Positions 1 to 8,123 of a stretch of 9,982 nucleotides of DNA are shown here, one piece after another (the first letter of the stretch is position 1; each line of letters starts with the position of its first letter). The notes under the pieces are model-generated. The model saw only the letters and a list, made by a program, of their open reading frames with translations. It was not told the DNA's origin and did no database searches. The stretch is from Micromonosporaceae bacterium. GTDB lineage: Bacteria > Actinomycetota > Actinomycetes > Mycobacteriales > Micromonosporaceae. Position numbers and translations under genes: made by a program. The stretch lies in NCBI GenBank assembly GCA_003543035.1, contig DPJL01000272.1, positions 1 through 9,982 on the forward strand, read 5' to 3'.

Positions 1-981
1 GCGGACCACTCCGAAATCGGCGACATGTGCAAGGGCCTCGCGGATCAGTACGCGGGCACCAACGTCTCACTTTCCTTGCCCAGTACCAGAGTTGACGCCT
101 TCAACATCGATCTGGCGCAGGAGTTGTCGCGCAACGGAAGGCGGACCGGGCTCACCTTCGCGCCCGAGGGCGGCTCGGAGCGCATCCGCAAGGTCATCAA
201 CAAGATGGTGTCCGAAGAGGACCTGATCCGCACGGTCGTCACCGCTTACACCAACGGCTGGCGGCAGGTGAAGCTCTACTTCATGTGCGGTCTGCCGACC
301 GAGACCGATGACGACGTGCTGCAGATCGCGCGGCTGGCCCACGAGGTGATCAAGTCGGGCCGGGCGGCCACCGGAACTCGCGATGTGCGGTGCACCGTTT
401 CCATCGGCGGCTTCGTACCCAAGCCGCACACCCCGTTCCAGTGGGCGCCGATGGATCGCCCCGAAGTGATCGACAATCGGTTGCGGCTGCTCAAGCAGGC
501 CATCAACTCGGACAAGTCGCTGGGCAAGTCGATCGGGATGCGGTACCACGATGGAGAACCATCGCTGATCGAGGGCCTGTTGGCACGTGGTGACCGCCGG
601 GTGGGTGCGGTCATTCGTGAGGTGTGGGAACAGGGTGGCCGCTTCGACGGGTGGAGCGAGCACTTCTCCTACCAGCGCTGGATGCAGGCCTGTGAGAAGG
701 TCCTGCCGCAATTCGGGTTGGACGTCTACTGGTACACCACTCGTGAGCGCGAGCAGGCTGAGGTGCTGCCCTGGGATCATCTGGACTCCGGTTTGGACAA
801 GGACTGGCTCTGGCAGGATTGGCAGGATTCGCTCACCGAATTCGAGCAGGACGACTGCCGCTGGACGCCCTGTTTTGATTGCGGCGTATGCCCTTCGATG
901 GATACGGACATCCAGATCGGGCCGACCGGACGCAAACTGCTTCCGCTCACACCGGTCCCGGGTTTGCGGGTGCCCGCGTGA
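1..981 (+). CDS. B12-binding-type radical SAM protein (TIGR03960-like), 5' end outside window
   Basis: The reading frame is open from the first base, so this is the C-terminal 326 residues of a longer protein; the B12-binding domain and the CX3CX2C cluster motif must lie upstream. What is visible is the second half of a radical SAM barrel: an APEGGSERIRKVINK segment and NGWRQVKLYFMCGLPTET, both typical of cobalamin-dependent radical SAM enzymes. The tail ends in a tight cysteine cluster, CFDCGVC (Cys codons at 871, 880 and 889, another Cys at 856), followed by DIQIGPTGRKLLPL. The family is widespread, its reaction is unknown, and it is usually coupled to a DUF2344 gene, as here (4-nt overlap with the next gene). 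The position upstream of rne suggests an RNA or ribosome-related role, but that is inference. Family assignment is firm; function is not. Confidence 0.9.
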   Translation, partial: ADHSEIGDMCKGLADQYAGTNVSLSLPSTRVDAFNIDLAQELSRNGRRTGLTFAPEGGSERIRKVINKMVSEEDLIRTVVTAYTNGWRQVKLYFMCGLPTETDDDVLQIARLAHEVIKSGRAATGTRDVRCTVSIGGFVPKPHTPFQWAPMDRPEVIDNRLRLLKQAINSDKSLGKSIGMRYHDGEPSLIEGLLARGDRRVGAVIREVWEQGGRFDGWSEHFSYQRWMQACEKVLPQFGLDVYWYTTREREQAEVLPWDHLDSGLDKDWLWQDWQDSLTEFEQDDCRWTPCFDCGVCPSMDTDIQIGPTGRKLLPLTPVPGLRVPA

Positions 982-1772
982 GCAAGAGGCAGCCTCCGGG
1001 CGGGCAGGCGCCGGTGGTGCAACGGATCCGGATCCGTTACGCCAAGCGGGGTCCGCTGCGCTTCACATCGCACCGGGACTTCGCCCGGGCCATCGAGCGG
1101 GCGATCCATCGGGCCAACGTCCCCATCGCCTTCTCACAGGGCTTCTCGCCGCATCCGAAGCTCTCGTTTGCCAGCGCCGCTCCCACCGGAGTGGCCTCGG
1201 AGGCGGAGTACCTCGAGATCGGGCTGCGTGAGCGCGTCTCGCCGGACGAGCTGCGCATCGCCCTCGATGCGGCGCTTTCGCCCGGGCTGGACCTGATGGA
1301 GGCGGTCGAAGCCCGCTCGACGGACAGCCTGGCCGATCGGATTACCGCTTCCCGGTGGCAGGTGGAGCTTCCCGGGGTGACATCCGACTCACTTGAGCAG
1401 GCGATCAAGCTCTTCCTCGCGCGCGAAGAGGTACTGGTCGAACGGCTGACCAAGCAGGGGCGCAGGACTTTCGACGCTCGCGGGGCGGTGCATTCAATGA
1501 GGCAGGTTCCGGCACCAGAAGTTGGGCCTAACGGGTCGATGCGGGTGCCGTGTGCCATACTCGACCTTGTCGTACGGCAGGTCACCCCGTCCGTGCGACC
1601 CGATGACGTCCTGTCCGGCCTGCGCGTTGTGGCCGACCTGGAACCGGCCGCGCCCGCGAGGGTGACCCGGCTGGTGCAGGGCACGCTGACGGCGCACGGA
1701 GAGATCGTTGATCCACTTTTACCGGATCGCGCTCTTCACCCGCACGAACCGGCCATCATCGGCGAGCGTTAG
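978..1772 (+). CDS. Radical SAM-linked protein, DUF2344 family (TIGR03936)
   Basis: A protein of 264 residues. I chose the GTG at 978, which overlaps the stop of the radical SAM gene (GTGA), because this gives the expected family length and an N-terminus leading directly into the conserved RIRIRYAKRGPLRFTSHRDF segment. Upstream in-frame starts would lie deep inside the radical SAM gene. The next conserved block is IAFSQGFSPHPKLSFASA, then GVASEAEYLEIGL. There is no signal peptide or membrane segment, so the protein is expected in the cytoplasm. In some bacteria this domain is fused to the C-terminus of the TIGR03960 radical SAM protein, which supports a physical or functional partnership; the 4-nt overlap implies translational coupling. 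The biochemical role is unknown. A further GTG pair at 1014/1017 is a less likely start. Confidence 0.88.
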   Translation: MSKRQPPGGQAPVVQRIRIRYAKRGPLRFTSHRDFARAIERAIHRANVPIAFSQGFSPHPKLSFASAAPTGVASEAEYLEIGLRERVSPDELRIALDAALSPGLDLMEAVEARSTDSLADRITASRWQVELPGVTSDSLEQAIKLFLAREEVLVERLTKQGRRTFDARGAVHSMRQVPAPEVGPNGSMRVPCAILDLVVRQVTPSVRPDDVLSGLRVVADLEPAAPARVTRLVQGTLTAHGEIVDPLLPDRALHPHEPAIIGER

Positions 1773-1885
1773 CCGCGCGGCTTTCGCTCACGACAGACTT
1801 TGCACAGGCGTTCCTGAGTGGCTGCGTGAGGTGCCTAAACGGCACAAGTGCGCCCGGGATCGCCAGAACTGGGAGAACAGTCCGG

Positions 1886-4210
<2,325 letters not shown>

Positions 4211-4224
4211 CCGTTCCCATACGT

Positions 4225-4262
4225 AAGCTGCCCGATGGACCTGACTGTCCATCGGGCAGTTT
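4225..4262 (+). terminator. Hairpin terminator after rne
   Basis: A perfect 13-bp inverted repeat, CTGCCCGATGGAC (4228-4240) and GTCCATCGGGCAG (4247-4259), is separated by the 6-nt loop CTGACT. Three more pairs (AAG against TTT, one of them G-U) extend the stem. It starts 17 nt after the rne stop. The tail TTTCAGTTT is only moderately T-rich, so termination may be partial. The Shine-Dalgarno of the next gene begins 7 nt downstream of the stem. Confidence 0.8.
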
Positions 4263-4283
4263 CAGTTTGGGAGGAATACCGAC

Positions 4284-4811
4284 ATGCGACCCATGTTCGT
4301 CACGGCGATCTTGAGTATGACCCTGCTATCCGCGGCGGCGTGCTCGGACAAAAGTCCTGACAAGCCAGGATCGACGCCCACCGGCGCCGGCCCGTCCGCC
4401 TCCTCGTCGGCAGGGACGACTGCCTCGCCCGGCTCCGGGCCGGTGGTCGGCGGAGTCGACAAGAAGACGGTTTGCGCGGGCTACGAAAAGGCCGTCGGCG
4501 AGGCACAGGCCAAACTTCAGGTGATTTTGCCGCAGTTGGCCGAGGCGATGGGCTCGCCGAGCAAGGCAGGGCCGGTGGTGACCGAACTCAAGACGGTGAT
4601 CACCACCTTCGAGACCGCCATCGCGGCGGAGGCGGCGCGTTCGCAGGACGCCGAGCTGAGAGCGGCGATCGAGGCCGATCTCGCGGCCTGGCGGCAGGCC
4701 GGTAAGGACGCCCAGGCTGCCGGGGCGGATGCGGAGAAGGCGCTGGCCGCGCTGCAGACGCCGGAGTTCACCAAAGCGGGGGAGAAGGTCAGGTCGCTCT
4801 GCGAAAAGTGA
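4284..4811 (+). CDS. Putative lipoprotein, first of a tandem pair
   Basis: A 175-residue protein. GGGAGG lies about 9 nt before the ATG. The N-terminus is a short hydrophobic signal ending LLSAAAC, with the predicted lipidated Cys at residue 20, so the mature protein should be anchored to the outside of the cytoplasmic membrane. The lipobox is slightly atypical (Ala rather than Leu/Ile at -3). Residues 21-58 form a Ser/Pro/Gly/Thr linker. The rest looks alpha-helical and Ala/Glu/Lys-rich, bounded by Cys64 and Cys173, which could form a disulfide. I do not recognise a family. The end, TPEFTKAGEKVRSLCEK, closely matches the end of the next gene's product, indicating duplication. There is no room for a separate promoter between the post-rne hairpin and this gene, so expression may depend on read-through from rne or on a promoter inside rne. 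Confidence 0.85.
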   Translation: MRPMFVTAILSMTLLSAAACSDKSPDKPGSTPTGAGPSASSSAGTTASPGSGPVVGGVDKKTVCAGYEKAVGEAQAKLQVILPQLAEAMGSPSKAGPVVTELKTVITTFETAIAAEAARSQDAELRAAIEADLAAWRQAGKDAQAAGADAEKALAALQTPEFTKAGEKVRSLCEK

Positions 4812-4860
4812 TTCTGCCCGTTATCTTTGCCCGCAAGGTACCCCCGAAGGAGACTTCCCA

Positions 4861-5409
4861 ATGCGACGCATCCTGGTGGCAGCGGCTCTGTGTGCCGCGC
4901 TCCTACCCATTGCCGCCTGCTCGGATAAGCCCGCCAACAATGCCAATCCGACGGCAAACGCGACCTCGCCCGGCTCCACGCCGAGCCCGGGGTCCAGCGG
5001 CGCGCCGGGCAGCCCTGGACCTGGTGGCGGTCCTACCGGTACCTCCACCGACAAAGCGGCCTGTGAGGCCATCTCGGTGAAGCTGGGCGCGTGGGGTGGT
5101 GCCTTTGCTGAGGCGGCGGGCGGTCTGTCCTCGGCCGGCAACGACGTGAAGAAGGTGGAAGTCGTCGTCAACAAGGTAAAGGCGGCGAACACCAAATTCG
5201 CGGGAGAAATCCGCGCTGAGGGCGCGAATAGCAAGGATCCTCAGGTGAAGAAGGTGGCCGATGATCTGGCCGGTTCACTCGACAAGATCAATAGTCAGCT
5301 GAGCGCTCAGAAGGTGGCCGAGAACCCGGATTCCCTGGTGGCGATCTTCGAGGTGCCCGAATACGCCGCAGCGGCGGAGAACTATGAAAAGCTGTGCGGA
5401 GCCGCGTGA
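4861..5409 (+). CDS. Putative lipoprotein, second of a tandem pair
   Basis: A 182-residue protein starting at ATG 4861, behind the strong ribosome site GAAGGAG (4846-4852); a longer in-frame reading from 4729 would overlap the previous gene and remove the signal peptide from the N-terminus. The signal MRRILVAAALCAALLPIAAC has a clean lipobox (IAAC) with the lipidated Cys at residue 20. A Pro/Gly/Ser/Asn linker runs to about residue 63. The remaining domain looks helical and lies between Cys68 and Cys179, 111 residues apart, against 109 in its neighbour. The C-terminal VPEYAAAAENYEKLC aligns with TPEFTKAGEKVRSLC of the first lipoprotein. Only 49 nt separate the genes, so they are probably co-transcribed. 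Function is unknown; an extracytoplasmic, surface-anchored role is inferred from the signal. Confidence 0.87.
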   Translation: MRRILVAAALCAALLPIAACSDKPANNANPTANATSPGSTPSPGSSGAPGSPGPGGGPTGTSTDKAACEAISVKLGAWGGAFAEAAGGLSSAGNDVKKVEVVVNKVKAANTKFAGEIRAEGANSKDPQVKKVADDLAGSLDKINSQLSAQKVAENPDSLVAIFEVPEYAAAAENYEKLCGAA

Positions 5410-5431
5410 GCAAGCCGACTACCCGCCCGGT

Positions 5432-5461
5432 TTGGGCATCCGCTTAGTCATGACGTAGGCT
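5432..5461 (+). promoter_or_regulatory. Candidate promoter for rplU-rpmA
   Basis: TTGGGC (5432-5437) and TAGGCT (5456-5461, fits TANNNT) are 18 nt apart. Transcription would start near 5468, giving a leader of about 80 nt that begins almost at the tandem inverted repeats. The match is moderate and rests on sequence alone. Confidence 0.4.
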
Positions 5462-5470
5462 TTCTCTTTG

Positions 5471-5506
5471 TGCGTGTGCTCACGCACATATGCGTGCGTG
5501 CACGCA
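5471..5506 (+). promoter_or_regulatory. Two tandem inverted repeats TGCGTG-N4-CACGCA in the rplU leader
   Basis: Unit 1 is TGCGTG-TGCT-CACGCA (5471-5486) and unit 2 is TGCGTG-CGTG-CACGCA (5491-5506), starting exactly 20 nt apart with CATA between them. In RNA they can form two 6-bp hairpins (the first 7 bp, 5470-5487). Alternatively the second arm of unit 1 (5481-5486) can pair with the first arm of unit 2 (5491-5496). In DNA they would be two dyads on the same face of the helix. This may be an operator or an mRNA leader structure for r-protein control; I cannot tell which. Confidence 0.6.
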
Positions 5507-5548
5507 AGCAAACTTCCGCCAGCAGCTACCGACAGGAGTCCGCGTCCC

Positions 5549-5863
5549 ATGTACGCGATCGTCAAGACCGGCGGCAAGCAGTACAAGGTCGCCGAGGGCG
5601 ACGTGATCGAGGTCGAGAAGCTCGCCGGTGAGCCGGGCGATGTGGTGGCGCTGACCGCGCTGCTGCTCGTGAACGGTGACGACCTGGTGACCGACGCCAA
5701 GAAGCTTGCCAAGGTTTCCGTCTCCGGTGAGGTCGTCGCCCACACCAAGGGCCCGAAGATCCGGATTCACAAGTTCAAGAACAAGACCGGTTATCACAAG
5801 CGCCAGGGTCACCGTCAGCCGTTGACCCAGGTCAAGGTGACCGGCATTAAGACCGGGAAGTAG
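5549..5863 (+). CDS. rplU: 50S ribosomal protein L21
   Basis: A 104-residue protein starting MYAIVKTGGKQYKV, the conserved N-terminus of bacterial L21, and containing the C-terminal block IHKFKNKTGYHKRQGHRQ that contacts 23S rRNA. Length matches the family (about 100-105). The ATG at 5549 follows GACAGGAG (5531-5538) at a usual distance; the frame is open further upstream but those residues are not L21-like. It is a structural protein of the large subunit. It is 7 nt from rpmA, so the two are surely co-transcribed. The roughly 140-nt upstream region holds a candidate promoter and tandem hairpins that may control expression. Confidence 0.98.
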   Translation: MYAIVKTGGKQYKVAEGDVIEVEKLAGEPGDVVALTALLLVNGDDLVTDAKKLAKVSVSGEVVAHTKGPKIRIHKFKNKTGYHKRQGHRQPLTQVKVTGIKTGK

Positions 5864-5870
5864 GCAAGCG

Positions 5871-6128
5871 ATGGCTCACAAAAAGGGTGCTTCCAGCTCA
5901 CGCAACGGACGTGACTCCAACGCCCAGTACCTGGGTGTGAAGCGGTTCGGTGGGCAGGTCGTCAAGGCCGGCGAGATCCTGATCCGCCAGCGTGGCACCA
6001 AGTTCCACCCGGGTGACCTGGTCGGGCGCGGTGGCGACGACACACTGTTCGCTCTGGCTGCGGGCTCGGTGCAGTTCGGGCACAAGCGCGGTCGTAAGAC
6101 CGTGAACATCGTGCCGACTGAGGTCTGA
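5871..6128 (+). CDS. rpmA: 50S ribosomal protein L27
   Basis: An 85-residue protein beginning MAHKKGASSSRNGRDSNAQY, the standard L27 N-terminus. The basic, flexible N-terminal tail reaches toward the peptidyl-transferase centre of the 50S subunit. Further conserved segments are YLGVKRFGGQ, RQRGTKFHPG and VGRGGDDTLFA. It starts directly at Met-Ala-His, with no sign of the cleaved N-terminal extension seen in many Firmicutes. The ribosome site lies within the end of rplU (GGGAAG, about 10 nt upstream), consistent with coupled translation. A strong hairpin follows 20 nt after the stop. Confidence 0.98.
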   Translation: MAHKKGASSSRNGRDSNAQYLGVKRFGGQVVKAGEILIRQRGTKFHPGDLVGRGGDDTLFALAAGSVQFGHKRGRKTVNIVPTEV

Positions 6129-6148
6129 GCTTCGCACTAAAACACGCG

Positions 6149-6177
6149 GCGGGTGGGAGACGACGTCTCCCACCCGC
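6149..6177 (+). terminator. Hairpin between rpmA and obgE
   Basis: GCGGGTGGGAGA (6149-6160) pairs perfectly with TCTCCCACCCGC (6166-6177) around a 5-nt CGACG loop; one more C-G pair can close it. A T-rich stretch, TCTGCTTTGTTCT, follows. It looks like an intrinsic terminator ending the rplU-rpmA transcript, probably partial because no promoter is evident between it and obgE, 29 nt downstream. Confidence 0.8.
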
Positions 6178-6206
6178 TCTGCTTTGTTCTGGGAGAGGAT
6201 GAGAAC

Positions 6207-7652
6207 GTGGCGACATTCATAGACCGAGTCGTGCTGCATCTACAGGCAGGTGACGGCGGTCACGGTTGCGTCTCCATCCACCGCGAGAAGTTCAAGCCGT
6301 TCGGCGGCCCCGATGGCGGTAACGGCGGGCACGGTGGCAACGTCCTGCTCGTCGTCGACCAGAACGCGCACACCCTGCTCGACTTTCACTTCCGCCCGCA
6401 TGTGAAGGCCAAGAGCGGTGGCGGCGGTGCCGGCTCCAACCGCGATGGCGCCAACGGCGGCGATCTGGTGCTGACGGTGCCCTCTGGCACTGTCGTGCAG
6501 ACAATGAAGGGCGAGGTCATCGCCGACCTCGTCGGCGTGGGCACGACACTCGAAGTGGCACGAGGCGGCCGCGGTGGCCGAGGCAATGCCGCCCTGGCGA
6601 ATTCACGGCGTAAGGCGCCCGGCTTTGCCGAGCTGGGCGAGCCGGGAGAGCGACTCGACGTCGTGCTCGAGCTCAAGAGCGTCGCCGATGTCGGCCTGGT
6701 CGGTTTCCCGAGCGCCGGCAAGTCGTCGCTCATCTCGGTGATCTCCGCGGCCAAGCCGAAGATCGCCGACTATCCATTCACGACACTGGTACCAAATCTC
6801 GGTGTGGTGCAGGCAGGTGAGCGCGTCTACACGGTGGCAGATGTGCCCGGCCTGATTCCCGGTGCTGCCACCGGAAAAGGGCTCGGGTTGCAGTTCCTGC
6901 GGCACATCGAGCGCTGCGCGGTGCTCGCTCATGTCGTCGACACCGCGACCCTCGAGCCCGGCCGCGACCCCGTCGCGGACATCGACGCGCTGGAGGCGGA
7001 GCTCGCTGCGTACGGCGGGCTCGAGGAGCGGCCGCGAATCATCGTCCTCAACAAGATCGATGTCCCCGATGGCCGCGATCTGGCCGACATCGTCGAACCC
7101 GATCTGCAGAAGTACGGCTGGCCCGTGTTCCGGGTGAGCGCGGCGACCAGGGAAGGGCTGCAAGAGCTGGTTTACGCGCTCGGCCGGATGGTGGACGAGC
7201 ATCGGGCGGCTCAGCCCATCCTCGAGCCGACCAGACTCGTGCTGCGGCCGTCTGCCGTGGACGATTCCGGCTTCATCGTCGAGCGCGATGAGGAAGGCGT
7301 CTGGGTGGTCTCCGGGACGAAACCCGAGCGCTGGGTACGCCAGACGACCTTCGACAACGATGAGGCGATCGGCTACCTGGCCGACCGGCTGGCCCGGCTC
7401 GGCGTCGAGGAGAAGCTGGCCAAGCTTGGTGCGGAGCCTGGGGATCCGGTCCGCATCGGCGAGCGCGAGTTCGATTGGCAGCCGACGGTGGAGGCCGAAT
7501 TCGTTCCCACCAACCGTGGGGTCGACACCCGCTTGGAGGAGCAGGATTCCCGGCCGAAGGCATCGCAGCGGTTGGCCGCCCGCAAGGGTCGCCGGGTACG
7601 CGCCGAAGGTGACACCGCGGGCAACTGGAGCGACGAGCCAGCGGCCGAGTGA
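6207..7652 (+). CDS. obgE: Obg-family GTPase (ribosome assembly)
   Basis: A 481-residue protein, the usual length for actinobacterial Obg. The GTG at 6207 follows GGGAGAGG with 8 nt spacing and gives V/MATFIDRVVLHLQAGDGGHG, matching Obg N-termini; the upstream ATG at 6153 lies inside the terminator hairpin. Residues 1 to about 158 form the Gly-rich Obg fold (GGPDGGNGGHGG). The G domain carries GFPSAGKSS (from 166), DYPFTTLVPN, DVPGL (212), NKID (282) and an SAA motif near 311. A C-terminal OCT domain (about 350-430) is followed by a charged tail, typical of actinobacteria. It binds GTP and assists 50S maturation, and links growth to stress signalling in several bacteria. rplU and rpmA upstream are its classic neighbours; proB does not follow it here. 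Confidence 0.98.
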   Translation: MATFIDRVVLHLQAGDGGHGCVSIHREKFKPFGGPDGGNGGHGGNVLLVVDQNAHTLLDFHFRPHVKAKSGGGGAGSNRDGANGGDLVLTVPSGTVVQTMKGEVIADLVGVGTTLEVARGGRGGRGNAALANSRRKAPGFAELGEPGERLDVVLELKSVADVGLVGFPSAGKSSLISVISAAKPKIADYPFTTLVPNLGVVQAGERVYTVADVPGLIPGAATGKGLGLQFLRHIERCAVLAHVVDTATLEPGRDPVADIDALEAELAAYGGLEERPRIIVLNKIDVPDGRDLADIVEPDLQKYGWPVFRVSAATREGLQELVYALGRMVDEHRAAQPILEPTRLVLRPSAVDDSGFIVERDEEGVWVVSGTKPERWVRQTTFDNDEAIGYLADRLARLGVEEKLAKLGAEPGDPVRIGEREFDWQPTVEAEFVPTNRGVDTRLEEQDSRPKASQRLAARKGRRVRAEGDTAGNWSDEPAAE

Positions 7653-7678
7653 GAAACAGGCCGGAAACACAGCCTGGC

Positions 7679-7684
7679 TAACCT
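7679..7684 (+). promoter_or_regulatory. Candidate -10 box for a leaderless acetyltransferase mRNA
   Basis: TAACCT fits the actinobacterial TANNNT consensus and ends 7 nt before the GTG at 7692, so transcription would begin at or next to the start codon. No Shine-Dalgarno is seen there, which agrees with a leaderless message. No clear -35 is visible. Confidence 0.35.
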
Positions 7685-7691
7685 CGCATGG

Positions 7692-8123
7692 GTGTTGATC
7701 CAAAACAGGGAGATCACCCATCCGCACGTCATGCTGCTTGTCCGCAACGCCGAGGACGAGCTGTTGGAGCGTTACCCCGACCAGGTCCCGTCGCCTCTGG
7801 ACGCAACTGCGCAATTCGTTGTCGCATATGTGATCGGCCGTCCGGTCGGCTGTGGCGCGCTCGCTTTGATCAGCGACACCCAGGCGGAAGTCAAACGGAT
7901 GTATGTGCTGCCGGACCACCGCAGAACCGGGGTGGCCCGGCGGGTGCTCAAGGCACTGGAACGCCGGGCAGCCACGGCCGGAATTGAGACCGTCATCCTC
8001 GAAACCGGTGTGCGCCAAGGAGAAGCGCTCGGTCTCTACGAGGCGGCCGGTTACGAACGAACCGAGCCCTACGGCGAATACATAGGCAACCCCTATTCGG
8101 TGTGCTTCGTCAAGAAGCTGTGA
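7692..8123 (+). CDS. GNAT-family N-acetyltransferase
   Basis: A 143-residue single-domain protein. The acetyl-CoA binding motif is clear: VKRMYVLPDHRRTGVARRVL (R77-R-T-G80-V-A82), preceded by the beta strands AQFVVAYVIGRPVGCGAL. The C-terminal substrate-side motif is LYEAAGYERTEPYGEY. It should transfer an acetyl group from acetyl-CoA to an amine of a small molecule or protein; the substrate cannot be inferred. The GTG at 7692 gives a family-like N-terminus (HPHVMLLVRNAEDELLERY) but has no ribosome site; the ATG at 7731 would cut into the first helix. It begins 39 nt after obgE and its last 14 nt overlap the 3' end of trpS on the other strand, with no U-tailed terminator between. Confidence 0.9.
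   Translation: MLIQNREITHPHVMLLVRNAEDELLERYPDQVPSPLDATAQFVVAYVIGRPVGCGALALISDTQAEVKRMYVLPDHRRTGVARRVLKALERRAATAGIETVILETGVRQGEALGLYEAAGYERTEPYGEYIGNPYSVCFVKKL

Noticed and set aside
1831..1845. Small hairpin GTGCC-TAAAC-GGCAC upstream of rne
   Set aside because: Only 5 bp, no T-tract and no second structure; not enough to claim a regulatory element.
1826..1885. 20-residue longer start for rne at GTG 1826
   Set aside because: No ribosome site precedes it, whereas the ATG at 1886 has GGGAGA at proper spacing and begins the acidic sequence expected for the family.
6603..8018. 471-codon open frame on the minus strand across obgE and the acetyltransferase
   Set aside because: It is antisense to two well-supported genes and shows no recognisable domain; GC-rich third positions of Obg explain the absence of stops.
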